Part shown: positions 1 through 8,376 of the stretch, one piece after another
Position numbering within the stretch: position 1 is the stretch's first letter
Layout: every line of letters starts with the position of its first letter
Assembly: GCF_009602435.1 (NCBI RefSeq)
Contig: NZ_VZDQ01000023.1
Span: 124,001 to 188,000, forward strand
Direction: 5' to 3'
From: Sediminibacillus terrae
GTDB lineage: Bacteria > Bacillota > Bacilli > Bacillales > Amphibacillaceae
Length of the DNA: 64,000 nucleotides
Position numbers and translations under genes: made by a program
Notes under the pieces: model-generated
What the model saw: the letters and a program-made list of their open reading frames with translations, nothing else
The model's database searches: none
Told to the model about the DNA's origin: nothing

Positions 1-1264
1 CTACTCTTATGATTGTAAGAGTGGCACCAGCACCATCTTGCAGAACTGCTGCTCCCAGCAGTCCGAACAATTCGAGGCTAATGGTACTTCCTGCTGTTAG
101 TGGAACAATTGCATCACTGTTAAAGTTTGAAAGTGTCAAAACAGGGTTGATGGTGGTGGCTTCTACAGGTGCGCCGTTGATGACTAATCGGGAACCTAAT
201 AACAAACCAGCCGTCAAGTTGACATTATAGGATAAATAGTAACGTCCTGCTTCAGGAACCGTAAAGACTGTATCGGCAGCATTAGCAGTTACTCCGTCCA
301 ACGTTTGAGCATCAGGTAATGGGACTGGTGTTCCTGTCAAAACCACGGCAATGGTGGCTCCTTCAGTACTCGCTGCAAAAGCAGAAGTTTCCGTGACGGA
401 AGCGGCTGTCGGTCCAGTAGGTCCGATTGGCCCCGTAGCACCAGTAGGTCCGGTGGCACCGGTTGGCCCCGTAGCACCAGTAGGCCCGGTAGCGCCGGCA
501 GGTCCGGTAGCGCCAGTAGGCCCGGTAGCCCCCGTAGATCCGGTAGCGCCCGCAGGTCCGGTAGCGCCAGTAGGCCCGGTAGCCCCCGCAGGCCCGGTAG
601 CGCCAGTAGGTCCGGTAGCCCCCGCAGGCCCGGTAGCGCCAGTAGGTCCGGTAGCACCGGCGGGTCCCGTAGCGCCAGTAGGCCCGGTAGCGCCGGCAGG
701 TCCAGTCGGTCCCGCTGGCCCAGTAGGCCCGGCAGGCCCAGTCGGTCCTGGAGGTCCAGTAGGTCCTGTTGGTCCATCAGGAGCGGTTCCATCCGCTTCT
801 AATAAACTAATGTCATCGACGAACACAAATGGAGCATTTAAAGCACTGAGCGGCTTTCTGATAATCACTTGTGCTTGTGTAGTCCCAGTTGGCGCCTCGT
901 CAGTTGTTTGATAAACTTCTAGCCATGTATCATTGCCGCCATAAGGTATATTTTCGTAGGACACTTCTGTATCCAATCCTGTACCGATTACGGTATTTGC
1001 TGCATTCAAAAACAATACTTGAAGATTGATGATGGGGCTGGGTTGGAGTGTGCTTTTGGACAAAGAGACAAGAAGTTCATAGCTTGCTCCTTCTTCAGCG
1101 GGAACGGTTTGAGCCAGGGAGGCAGTCACAGTGCTATTTGCAAACCTTGCGGCATAATCACCGGTATGGACAGGCTCTACCACAATATCGGTGTTGACAA
1201 CCTGCCAACCTGTAAAATCGCCGGTTTCAAAGCCGCCGTTCACGATAAGATTATTGATCGACAA
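1..1264 (-). CDS. Collagen-like exosporium/surface protein with BclA-type C-terminal domain (3' end outside window)
   Basis: The reading frame is open from a TTG at 1264 to the left edge (about 421 codons). It has no ATG start; an AAAGGAGG site lies 8 bases upstream of the TTG. Residues 1-160 begin [20 protein letters not shown], the jelly-roll type region known as NTTRR-F1 that precedes collagen repeats in Firmicutes. Residues 160-284 are about 40 Gly-X-Y triplets dominated by GPT, GAT and GPA. The rest resembles the C-terminal trimerising domain of BclA (tail ATLTIIRV), so the stop is probably only a few codons beyond the edge. Such proteins form triple-helical filaments on the spore exosporium or cell surface, and Thr in the repeats is usually glycosylated. 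The repeat makes long false reading frames on both strands. The family is clear; the surface location is inferred. Confidence 0.9.
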   Translation of the reverse strand, partial: MSINNLIVNGGFETGDFTGWQVVNTDIVVEPVHTGDYAARFANSTVTASLAQTVPAEEGASYELLVSLSKSTLQPSPIINLQVLFLNAANTVIGTGLDTEVSYENIPYGGNDTWLEVYQTTDEAPTGTTQAQVIIRKPLSALNAPFVFVDDISLLEADGTAPDGPTGPTGPPGPTGPAGPTGPAGPTGPAGATGPTGATGPAGATGPTGATGPAGATGPTGATGPAGATGPTGATGPAGATGSTGATGPTGATGPAGATGPTGATGPTGATGPTGATGPIGPTGPTAASVTETSAFAASTEGATIAVVLTGTPVPLPDAQTLDGVTANAADTVFTVPEAGRYYLSYNVNLTAGLLLGSRLVINGAPVEATTINPVLTLSNFNSDAIVPLTAGSTISLELFGLLGAAVLQDGAGATLTIIRV

Positions 1265-1524
1265 AATGTTGTCCTCCTTTACAACCTAATATATTGACGC
1301 GCGTAGCATTCTCTTTACGTCAACTCACAATATAGTATGTAAGGTAGATATGCTTGTTCAGGCTAATCCCCTTGCTGAATTTAAAAGGAGGAAAATGTGC
1401 GCATTGCCTTTTACCTGGATTTTGGGAACAAAAGAGGAAAAATAGATAATTCTTTCCTCTTTTGTTGTACAATTGGGAAGTCGGTGAAGAATCAATTAAG
1501 ATAAGGATTAGAGGGTGATATTTT

Positions 1525-1779
1525 ATGATAAATGGAATCGATCCGTTCATTTTACAATTAGTAATAATACCTTTCATTGTTATAGGGATCGGTCTTTTGG
1601 GTGCTTTCATCACGAAAAAAATCACATTAGGAGTCATCATTACTTTAGTAGCAAATATTGCGTTGGAATTAACCTTATTTGAAGGTGGTTTATCCATTTG
1701 GAGTGTTTTCTTCCCTTTGATCACATTTATTATTCTCCTGTTTTTTGCAAAATGGTTTAAGTCTCAAGGCATGAAATGA
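1525..1779 (+). CDS. Small membrane protein, possibly DUF2651 (YbeF-like)
   Basis: This 84-residue protein starts at ATG 1525 behind an AGAGGGTGAT ribosome site. Three hydrophobic stretches (about residues 9-30, 33-51 and 57-76) with short charged turns (ITKK, FAKWFK) predict an almost entirely membrane-embedded protein. Length and pattern resemble the small DUF2651/YbeF proteins of Bacillus, but the match is by impression only. It stands alone, with a divergent collagen-like gene on one side and a non-coding stretch on the other. No function can be assigned. Confidence 0.6.
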   Translation: MINGIDPFILQLVIIPFIVIGIGLLGAFITKKITLGVIITLVANIALELTLFEGGLSIWSVFFPLITFIILLFFAKWFKSQGMK

Positions 1780-2077
1780 TATACAATTTGGGGTCAAACC
1801 AAGAGTGCGCCCTGTGTGGTAAAGTAAAGCAAGTTTGGCACCTGTCCTCACTCGCTTGGTGGGAGTAGAAATGCTAGACGGGAAGTTGGAAGGAACGTTT
1901 CATCGGGTCGATACGAGAAGGGAAGTGGGAAATAGCACTTCATCAACCCGACAAAAGAGTTTCATCACAAATAAAATGATCGGAAGGAAGCATTTAAACT
2001 CGCCTAAGCGCAGCTGTCTTCCAAGCCTAATGAGGAACAAGATGCTTCCCGCAAACAGTTATTCTCGTACCATTGCT
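1780..2077. other. Intergenic region, no gene seen
   Basis: About 300 bases separate the small membrane protein from the converging STAS gene. There are scattered inverted segments (GGAAGCAT near 1987 against ATGCTTCC near 2042, and CGGGTCGA near 1904 against a similar complement near 1945) but no T-tract-backed hairpin and no credible reading frame. It may hold decayed repeat sequence. Confidence 0.4.
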
Positions 2078-2827
2078 TCATCCAATATATCGATAAATCG
2101 CTTCACTCAAGCTGGTAACCTTTTTGGCATCCAACAAACGGTCAAGATTGTTGATAGCTTGGGCATGTTGTGGTTTGATTCCGCATAATACAATGTCCTG
2201 GCCCATCAAGCGTATGGTATGGAACAGCTCCTCAAGCTTTGTGATCCCTTCTCTGCTTATATTCCCAACTGCGGTGAAGTCGACGAGCAGGTAGTCAATA
2301 GTAGAATCATGGAGATGACGGAGGATACCTGTTTTAATTGTTTCGAGTTTTTCTGGAAGTAAATCTCCAAAGAAAGGAACAATTGCTACGCTTTCATGAA
2401 GGGGAATGACAGGACCGGAGAGCCTGTTTACTCGTTCAACCGCATTTTCAAGTTCTTCTTTCTTTTCGAGAAGTTCAAAATCCGTATCTTCGAGCCTATC
2501 TCTAAGCTTCTGGAGCTGGCCGGAAATCATCCCCATCTGTTCTGGTGCCTCATGGCAAATGACATGCCCCTCTCCATTGTACCAATGAACATTTACCTGG
2601 TAGGCTACCAGAGGTTTTTCTTTTGTTTTTAAATTCAGCTCGACGCTATTTTCTGTAATACTTGGTAAGACATTGCTTTTTGCTTTTTCTTGACTCTCCT
2701 CATCTATAAGACTTAAAAACCCGTCGCCAATTAAAAATATTTGTTTGGATTTGTCGGACATGGATAGGATGTCGTAGTTTTTATCGATTTTAAAGTAAGG
2801 AAGGGGCAGGTATTCAGCTTGCTCCAT
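2078..2827 (-). CDS. PAS-coiled coil-STAS regulatory protein (RsbR-like)
   Basis: This 249-residue soluble protein has three parts. Residues 1-95 look like a PAS-type sensor fold. Residues 95-137 are a charged coiled coil rich in Leu and Glu. Residues 140-249 are a STAS domain (motif PVIPLHESVAIVPFFGDL, then LLVDFTAVGNISREGITKL), as in RsbR-type stressosome proteins. The loop that in RsbR reads VDT with the phosphorylated Thr reads ISR here, so phosphorylation by an RsbT-like kinase may be altered. The ATG lies inside the end of the upstream cobalamin-sensor gene (14-base overlap), with GGGGAGG 9 bases before it. It is the last gene of a four-gene overlapping operon, so it is probably the output partner of the cobalamin protein. 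STAS is confident; PAS is moderate. Confidence 0.85.
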   Translation of the reverse strand: MEQAEYLPLPYFKIDKNYDILSMSDKSKQIFLIGDGFLSLIDEESQEKAKSNVLPSITENSVELNLKTKEKPLVAYQVNVHWYNGEGHVICHEAPEQMGMISGQLQKLRDRLEDTDFELLEKKEELENAVERVNRLSGPVIPLHESVAIVPFFGDLLPEKLETIKTGILRHLHDSTIDYLLVDFTAVGNISREGITKLEELFHTIRLMGQDIVLCGIKPQHAQAINNLDRLLDAKKVTSLSEAIYRYIG

Positions 2828-3473
2828 CGATCTCTACCTCCCCTCTGGAGCGATCCAGCCATTGATCCAGTGCATGTAGACTGTCAAAAATGGCTGTTTC
2901 TTCGCTCCCATATTTATATACATTATAATTCCCGGCAATACGGCCACCGACAATGACTTGCGGCCGAAATGCCAAATTTTCCAAGCTGTCGATGTAACCT
3001 TGTAACAATGGGAGTCGATAAGACAGGGCAGCGGACAAACCGATAACATCCGGTTCCCATTCGGCGGCCTGCTGTAACGCATACTCCAATGGCAGGTTGG
3101 CTCCGAGAAGTCTGGTTTTCCAGCCTTTTTCCGAGCAAAGCGCTGCCGCCATTTTCGAACCGAGCATATGCTGTTCTTCTTCGAGACAAAGAAACATGAT
3201 TTTCCCCTTTGAAAAGGTATTGCGTCGTTTGAATGGAAAGCTGTATTGGGATAATACAAAATCACATACACTTGTGGCCAGATGCTCATCAGCAACCGTG
3301 ATGCGGTTTTTTTGCCACAGTTCTCCGATGTATTGCATGGCTTTTGTCATGATCTCGACATAAATCGTCAGGCTGTCACTGTCCGCTTCCTCGACAAGTT
3401 GATATGCCGCCTGTTCATCTCCATTCAGCAACATATCGGCAAATACTTTCCACTTAGCTGTCATGACTGCCAT
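2814..3473 (-). CDS. Cobalamin-binding sensor protein, CarH-like light-sensing modules without DNA-binding domain
   Basis: This 219-residue protein has a four-helix B12-binding cap (residues 8-80) and a Rossmann-like B12-binding domain (90-205). The cap carries W53 and E63-H64 in the exact Wx9EH spacing that marks adenosylcobalamin photoreceptors of the CarH/LitR family. The second domain carries E100-Q-H102-M-L-G105, the ExHxxG motif whose His is the lower cobalt ligand. There is no MerR-type helix-turn-helix, so it must signal through a partner, most likely the PAS-STAS protein encoded next and overlapping by 14 bases. It overlaps the preceding gene by 20 bases. The start is ATG 3473 (AAGGAG only 3-4 bases away), or possibly ATG 3464. 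Cobalamin binding is very likely; light sensing is inferred from the motif. Confidence 0.88.
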   Translation of the reverse strand: MAVMTAKWKVFADMLLNGDEQAAYQLVEEADSDSLTIYVEIMTKAMQYIGELWQKNRITVADEHLATSVCDFVLSQYSFPFKRRNTFSKGKIMFLCLEEEQHMLGSKMAAALCSEKGWKTRLLGANLPLEYALQQAAEWEPDVIGLSAALSYRLPLLQGYIDSLENLAFRPQVIVGGRIAGNYNVYKYGSEETAIFDSLHALDQWLDRSRGEVEIDGAS

Positions 3474-3852
3474 CCACTCCTTCTCGGAGGCTTTCGCCTT
3501 TGGATAGAGCCAGGACCGCCTGCTCTAGTGCTTCTTGGTAAAAAGTGCCCCGGTGGTGGGGTGTGAGTTTGTCCCCTATGGCTTCCTGTATTAGTCGGAA
3601 GTTGGAAATTAAATGTTCTGTTTTCATTCCCCGAACGGTTAAAATATCATTTAACCAGACGGCATAATCGATAAAAATCTGGACATCATCTACCGAGAAA
3701 GCAGTCTCTAAATGGTCCATATGGTGTTGATTATCTTCCCGGCATTTTACTATTCCGCGTTCTCCGAATTTTTCGAGCAGTCCGGGATTTTGTCGATAAA
3801 TTCCAGCTACGGCTTGATCGATGACGGCAGATATGGTTCCCTCAATAGTCAT
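3454..3852 (-). CDS. Conserved helical protein of unknown function in B12-sensor/STAS operon
   Basis: This 132-residue protein is acidic and predicted to be all helical, without signal peptide or membrane segment. A His-rich stretch (CREDNQHHMDHLETAF, residues 37-52) and a Trp-Leu-rich helix (FIDYAVWLNDIL, about 60-71) are distinctive. My impression is that similar sequence occurs as an N-terminal extension of cobalamin-binding sensor proteins; here it is a separate protein directly upstream of one, overlapping it by 20 bases. It starts in an ATGA overlap with the gene before it. It may be the dimerising or ligand-sensing helper of the B12 protein. I do not recognise a named family. Confidence 0.7.
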   Translation of the reverse strand: MTIEGTISAVIDQAVAGIYRQNPGLLEKFGERGIVKCREDNQHHMDHLETAFSVDDVQIFIDYAVWLNDILTVRGMKTEHLISNFRLIQEAIGDKLTPHHRGTFYQEALEQAVLALSKGESLREGVDGSHDS

Positions 3853-4154
3853 TGAGCCACCACCTTGAATTTATGTACTTTAGGAACAATATTGGCCAGT
3901 TGCTTGTCAGGATATTTTTTCTCAAGGTCGTGAATTCGTTGATAATCCTCTCCGGTGACCCAATCCAAATAGCTTTGCTTGTCTTCCCATATTATTTGGA
4001 CAGTCAATTCACCTGGCTTCCGTTCGTTTTGCAACAGGGAAAAGTCTATAAAACCGGCAGCTTGATCTACCAAGCCTGTCTGGTTTTGATAGATGGAAAT
4101 GACTTCTTCCGATTTTTCCGGAGGTACTTCAAATATAGAATGGACGATATACAT
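3849..4154 (-). CDS. Antibiotic biosynthesis monooxygenase (ABM) fold protein, possible heme-degrading type
   Basis: This 101-residue protein is a single ferredoxin-like ABM domain. It opens MYIVHSIFEVPPEKSEEV, followed by an acid-rich central strand pair and a WEDKQSYLDWVTGEDYQRIH helix typical of IsdG/HmoA/HmoB-like and quinol monooxygenase proteins. Such proteins act as dimers on heme or aromatic substrates without other cofactors. It heads the four-gene operon with the B12 sensor and PAS-STAS protein, and its stop overlaps the next start as ATGA. Whether it makes or removes a ligand for the sensor is unknown. The fold is confident; the substrate is not predicted. Confidence 0.8.
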   Translation of the reverse strand: MYIVHSIFEVPPEKSEEVISIYQNQTGLVDQAAGFIDFSLLQNERKPGELTVQIIWEDKQSYLDWVTGEDYQRIHDLEKKYPDKQLANIVPKVHKFKVVAQ

Positions 4155-4371
4155 ATGGACACCCTCAATTTATGGTAAATTAACATTTTCGGCAAAAAAC
4201 GATTATCTTCATCCTATCACGAATCCTCTTTTTCTATAAACCTATCAGCTCTTCTTCCAGGAGTTCCCATAAAGAAAAGACCTATGTTAGCAAAAATGAC
4301 AGAATGATGGATGGGAAAAAGAACATATAGTAAACTCAAACACAATAAATGTGGTAAAGGAGATGGAATGA

Positions 4372-5406
4372 ATGCTTGAAAAGGAGCTCGTGAAGTTGAT
4401 CAAAAGACTGCCGAAAGTCGACCTTCATGTCCATTTAGATGGAAGTGTCCGCCCCGGTACAGCCATCGAGCTGGCGAAGCAGCGAGGGATCGAACTTCCG
4501 GGAAAAGAGATCGACAAGCTGCTTCCACACATGCAGGTGGAGGAAGAATGTAACAGTTTGGAAGAATACTTGAGGAAATTCAAGCTGATTGAACCGCTTT
4601 TACAAACAACAGAATCATTGGAACGATCTGCATGTGAAATGGTGAAGCAGGCTTATGATCAAAACTGCATGTATATGGAGGTGCGATTCGGTCCTCAACA
4701 ACACCGACAGCTTGGTTTATCACTTGCGCAGGTGATTGAAGCGGTTATTGCAGGATTGAAAAAAGGAGAGGAAAAGTTTGGTGTAAAGACAAACTTACTC
4801 GTTTGCTGTCTCCGCCATCATTCAGCCACATTAAATAAAGAAGTGGTCGAAGCAGCAGACGCTTTTCTCGGGAAAGGATTGGCAGGAATAGATTTGGCAG
4901 GGGATGAAGCAGAATATCCGGCAAATATGTTTACGGAGATTTTTTCCTTTGCAGCAAGCAAAGGAATTCCGGTTACCATACATGCGGGAGAAGCAGCCGG
5001 ACCGGTAAACATCAAGGATGCCATTGATAAGCTCGGGGCAGTTAGAATAGGCCATGGAGTACGATTGCGGGAGGATCCAGCCTTGTTGGCTGAAATGGCT
5101 GCGAGAAAAATCCCGCTCGAAATGTGTCCTGTCAGCAACATCCAAACAAAAGCAGCAGCAGGCTGGTATGATTATCCACTTCGTGATTATTTTGAACGGG
5201 GTATATCTGTCACGGTGAATACGGATAACCTAACAGTATCAAATACGACGATCACAAGGGAGTACATGCTGCTTGCCAATCGGTTTGGTTTCTCTGTCGA
5301 AGAGATTGTTCAATTGATTCACAATGGTATAGAAGCTGCCTTCCTAGGGGAAGAGGAAAAGCAAGTGTTGAAGCGAAAGTTGGAAGCGGTCGTTTTGACA
5401 GCTTGA
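4372..5406 (+). CDS. add: Adenosine deaminase
   Basis: This 344-residue metal-dependent hydrolase deaminates (deoxy)adenosine to (deoxy)inosine for purine salvage. Near the N-terminus is the zinc motif DLHVHLDGS (H19, H21). Later come HAGEA (third Zn ligand and catalytic Glu), IGHGVRL, the substrate-loop signature CPVSNIQTKA and NTDNLTVSNT, where the second metal Asp lies. Length is normal for the family. The ATG at 4372 follows AAAGGAG by about 10 bases. It stands alone, divergent from the B12/STAS operon, with about 215 bases of shared promoter region. The SNIQTKA motif favours adenosine over adenine as substrate. Confidence 0.93.
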   Translation: MLEKELVKLIKRLPKVDLHVHLDGSVRPGTAIELAKQRGIELPGKEIDKLLPHMQVEEECNSLEEYLRKFKLIEPLLQTTESLERSACEMVKQAYDQNCMYMEVRFGPQQHRQLGLSLAQVIEAVIAGLKKGEEKFGVKTNLLVCCLRHHSATLNKEVVEAADAFLGKGLAGIDLAGDEAEYPANMFTEIFSFAASKGIPVTIHAGEAAGPVNIKDAIDKLGAVRIGHGVRLREDPALLAEMAARKIPLEMCPVSNIQTKAAAGWYDYPLRDYFERGISVTVNTDNLTVSNTTITREYMLLANRFGFSVEEIVQLIHNGIEAAFLGEEEKQVLKRKLEAVVLTA

Positions 5407-5561
5407 TTGAAAAAAGCGTGCGAGCTTCAACGTCTTAATAAAGAGCAGATTCCATAAAGTTGCCAATTCGTATCGAACGCTCACCTGTACTACGCCATGG
5501 ACAGACTGTTTTCAGAGCACCATAATGGCAAAAAAGTACAAAGGATATAGGGGCATATCAT

Positions 5562-5592
5562 AAAAAAAGCACCGCCGGCGAGCGATGCTTTT
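5562..5592 (-). terminator. Intrinsic terminator of nitroreductase gene
   Basis: On the minus strand AAAAGCATCGC pairs with GCGGTGCTTTT around a GC-rich loop, followed by a run of seven T. It lies 14 bases after the stop of the nitroreductase gene. Confidence 0.8.
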
Positions 5593-5605
5593 CCATTAAT
5601 CTATG

Positions 5606-6202
5606 TTATTGAAAGGATCCTTCATGAATCGTTTCATGGAGAGGACGGCGGGGAGAAGGCTGTTCCCGTTCTTTAAGGTTTTCAGGTAAACCAGACTTTT
5701 CTCCTTGATAGCCAATGGCAACAACTGCTTGGATGGCATAGTCCTCCGGAATGTTTAAAACTTCACGAGCTTTCTCTTTGTCAAACCCACCCATTGGATG
5801 GGTCGCCAATCCTTTTAAAGAAGCTTGTAAAGCCAAAAATGCCCATGCCGCTCCTGTATCAAAAGCATGCGGGGCATTTTGCCCGACCTTTTCATCCGTT
5901 TTTTTCGAGATGATCAATGTCAATACAGGTGCCTTATCGGCCCATGTCCGATTGCCTGGAAGAATGAACGAGCGGAATTTCTCCAAATCTTCATTCGTTC
6001 GTGCCAGGATGAACCGCCAAGGTTGGATATTCATCGATGATGGGGCCCATCGTGCCGCTTCAAAAATACTGAACAAGACATCCTCGGGTACCTCTTTATC
6101 TAAAAAAGACCTTGGAGACCATCGGTTGAGGAAGAGCGGGTCGATATCGTAGCCGGCTTTCCGGTATTTTTCAATTTCGGGAAGAACTTTAGTGGAGCTC
6201 AT
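5606..6202 (-). CDS. Nitroreductase family NAD(P)H-dependent flavin oxidoreductase
   Basis: This 198-residue FMN-dependent enzyme belongs to the nitroreductase superfamily. Visible family features are the FMN-phosphate-binding start FLNRWSPRSFLDKEVP, AARWAPSSMNIQPWRFI, the central GAAWAFLALQASLKGLATHPM segment, and the C-terminal VAIGYQG region. The protein is soluble and acts as a dimer in the family. It has a dedicated terminator and no operon partner. The natural substrate (quinone, nitro compound or other) cannot be told. The start ATG at 6202 follows an AGGAGG-type site (AAAGGAGGATGTAA). Confidence 0.9.
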   Translation of the reverse strand: MSSTKVLPEIEKYRKAGYDIDPLFLNRWSPRSFLDKEVPEDVLFSIFEAARWAPSSMNIQPWRFILARTNEDLEKFRSFILPGNRTWADKAPVLTLIISKKTDEKVGQNAPHAFDTGAAWAFLALQASLKGLATHPMGGFDKEKAREVLNIPEDYAIQAVVAIGYQGEKSGLPENLKEREQPSPRRPLHETIHEGSFQ

Positions 6203-6446
6203 TTACATCCTCCTTTACTAATTTCCTGATGTAAGAATCAGTATAGAAAAGATATCATTTGACATCAAGATAAATGCTTACCATTTGACTCGGATTAAAG
6301 GAATGCCAAATCAGTTTTTTTCAATGTACGGACCGAGAAACGGCCGGCTAATCTTGGTACCGGTTATATGCAGTTTTTTTGTCTCCCTGTAGCATATATC
6401 TTTGAGATGGATCTGAAAGGTTTCTGTTGTCTTTACTACTGAAAGA

Positions 6447-6483
6447 AAAATCACCAGCATCTTGGTAGGATGCTGGTGATTTT
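6447..6483 (-). terminator. Intrinsic terminator of the alcohol dehydrogenase gene
   Basis: A perfect 15-base inverted repeat (AAAATCACCAGCATC and its complement) around a 7-base loop, with T-rich flanks on the minus strand, lies 29 bases downstream of the dehydrogenase stop. Confidence 0.85.
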
Positions 6484-6511
6484 ACAGGGAGAGTCCCTTT
6501 GGGAGCCTTTC

Positions 6512-7642
6512 TTAAGGTTTGAGCACTACCTTGATACAATCATCTTCCTTCTCGTCGAATAATCGATAGGATTCAGCGGCATCTTCCAGGCCGACTTTAT
6601 GGGTAATAATGTCTGTCGGGTCAAATACTCCTTTTTCAACCATATCATAAAGTTCCGCCATAAAATGAATGACAGGGGCCTGTCCAGCTTTCACAGTAAC
6701 ATTACGAGAGAAAATGGAATTCATTGGATAGGCTGTCGCAGGGGCCCCATATACGCCAGTTAACTGAATAGTACCGAACTTCTTCACAGAGTGAGCGGCG
6801 GTGATGATGGGATCGATCGTGCCAACCTGTCCTGCGAGTGTCTTGATATGATCTTTCATGGTAACTTTTCCGTCCATTCCGACACAGTCAATGACGACTT
6901 CAGCACCGCCTCGGGTGATTTCGTGGAGGTGACCGCCCATATCGGTGAACGCATCAAAGTTGTAAATTTCCACGTTGTTTGTGCGCTTGGCATGTTCTAA
7001 GCGGTAAGGCACATGATCGACAGCAATCACTCGTTTTGCACCTTTCAGCCAGGCGAATTTTTGGGTTAGCAGTCCGACTGGACCAGAGCCGAGGACGATA
7101 ACCGTATCACCTTCTTTTACACCGCTGCCGACGACACTCCAGTAAGCGGTCGGAACGATATCGGAAAGAAACAGCAAGCTTTCATCTTCTAGTTCACTGC
7201 TTTCCGGGACCACAAAAGAAGAAAAATCCGCGTAAGGTACACGTAAGTATTCAGCCTGTCCGCCTGGATAATTGCCATACATTTCCGAATAACCGAAGTA
7301 GGCCCCAGTGTCACGGTGCGGATTGGAATTATCACATTGACTTTCCATTTGATTTTTACAGAAGTGACATTCCCCACAGCTTACGTTGAAGGGAATGACA
7401 ACGCGATCGCCTTTCTTTACATTTTTTACGTCAGGTCCGACTTCCTCGACAATCCCCATTGGTTCATGACCGATCACATAATCGTCCCCGAGGGGGATAT
7501 GTCCGTGGTATAAATGCAAATCCGAACCGCAAATGGCGGTTGATGTGATTCGGACAATCATATCATCACCCGTAGTGATCGACGGATCAGCGACATTTTT
7601 GACTTCTACTTTTTGTTTGCCCTGGTTGGTTACTGCTCTCAC
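6512..7642 (-). CDS. Zinc-dependent alcohol dehydrogenase (formaldehyde dehydrogenase-like MDR)
   Basis: This medium-chain dehydrogenase of about 376 residues oxidises an alcohol or aldehyde adduct with NAD(P). Visible are the catalytic zinc segment CGSDLHLYHGHIP with GHEPMGIVEEVG, the structural zinc cluster CGECHFCKNQMESQC, and the nucleotide-binding GSGPVGLLTQKFA followed by an acidic strand end (VIAVDHV) that favours NAD. The FGYSEMYGNYPGGQAEYL insertion matches the glutathione-independent formaldehyde dehydrogenase-like subgroup. The start is chosen at GTG 7642, where homologues begin (VRAVTNQG). A GTG at 7654 is too close to the GGAAAGG ribosome site. It is monocistronic with a strong terminator. 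The exact substrate is unknown. Confidence 0.9.
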   Translation of the reverse strand: MRAVTNQGKQKVEVKNVADPSITTGDDMIVRITSTAICGSDLHLYHGHIPLGDDYVIGHEPMGIVEEVGPDVKNVKKGDRVVIPFNVSCGECHFCKNQMESQCDNSNPHRDTGAYFGYSEMYGNYPGGQAEYLRVPYADFSSFVVPESSELEDESLLFLSDIVPTAYWSVVGSGVKEGDTVIVLGSGPVGLLTQKFAWLKGAKRVIAVDHVPYRLEHAKRTNNVEIYNFDAFTDMGGHLHEITRGGAEVVIDCVGMDGKVTMKDHIKTLAGQVGTIDPIITAAHSVKKFGTIQLTGVYGAPATAYPMNSIFSRNVTVKAGQAPVIHFMAELYDMVEKGVFDPTDIITHKVGLEDAAESYRLFDEKEDDCIKVVLKP

Positions 7643-8041
7643 TGGCTTACACACCTTTCCAAACGTGTTGCTTGTCTATTGCCGCAGAAGAACGGATTGA
7701 AACATTTTTCCGTTCCTGGGATAAAAATGACCATACTGTGAAAGAAGAGAAATTGATAAAGTTGAATGCATCTTTTATAAAAGAAAACATAATTTGTGTG
7801 ACAGCCACCATCAACAATTCATCAATGGCAGAAAAGCTGGGGAAGTTTCCTGCTCTCTTTCGTGGGGACTGTTTTTCGGAGGTCTGTTTCCAAAAATCTG
7901 TGGTTTACTTAAAAAGGGTTGGAGCATCCAAATGGTAACGAGAATTTCCACTTCATCGAAAAAATTTGCCGGAAACACAGCAAGTTGGTTGAAGAAAAAC
8001 AGAAAATGTATTATTATTTTCTATGTGCTTTTAAAAGACTT
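7643..8041. other. Intergenic region upstream of tRNA genes, no gene seen
   Basis: About 400 bases hold the dehydrogenase promoter and the promoter of the tRNA pair. Forward reading frames here run into the tRNA genes and have no family features. I see no hairpin or repeat of note. Confidence 0.5.
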
Positions 8042-8114
8042 GCTGGTGTAGCACAGCTGGTAGTGCACTTCACTCGTAATGAAGGGGTCGGAGGTTCGAG
8101 TCCTCTCACCAGCA
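8042..8114 (+). tRNA. tRNA-Thr (anticodon CGU)
   Basis: The full cloverleaf is visible: acceptor GCTGGTG/CACCAGC, D-stem GCAC/GTGC, anticodon stem CTTCA/TGAAG with loop CTCGTAA giving anticodon CGU, T-stem GGAGG/CCTCT with TTCGAGT loop, and discriminator A. CCA is not encoded. Confidence 0.95.
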
Positions 8115-8123
8115 CTTGTATAT

Positions 8124-8216
8124 GGAGAAGTACCCAAGTCCGGCTGAAGGGGATGCACTCGAAATGCATTAGGGCGGGTTACCGCCGCGTGGGTTCGAAT
8201 CCCACCTTCTCCGCCA
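8124..8216 (+). tRNA. tRNA-Ser (anticodon CGA), CCA encoded
   Basis: This class II tRNA has acceptor GGAGAAG/CTTCTCC, anticodon stem-loop around ACTCGAAAT giving anticodon CGA, a long variable arm (AGGGCGGGTTACCGCC region), T-loop GTTCGAAT, discriminator G and an encoded CCA at 8214-8216. It lies 9 bases after tRNA-Thr, probably on one transcript. Confidence 0.95.
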
Positions 8217-8376
8217 CTTTACTTTATATTTTCCTCGCACTAATTTGCCAGCCTTCCCTTCTAAACGAACCCATCTTCTTCATTCAATCCATACCTTTTG
8301 TTAATTCCAATCTGATTTTCAGGTTGATTTTTTGTATAATAAGCGGTAGACAACATCAGGAAGCGAGGCGGTACTA

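Noticed and set aside
411-785. Short-period repeat considered as CRISPR or satellite
   Set aside because: The 9-18 base periodicity is explained by Gly-X-Y codons; no spacer structure. No CRISPR array was seen anywhere.
351-911. 186-residue forward frame rich in GPVAPVGP and the opposite 151-residue Leu/Pro frame
   Set aside because: Both are shadows of the collagen repeat encoded from TTG 1264 on the minus strand.
6348-6539. 63-residue minus-strand frame
   Set aside because: It overlaps the terminator and the end of the dehydrogenase gene and lacks a ribosome site.
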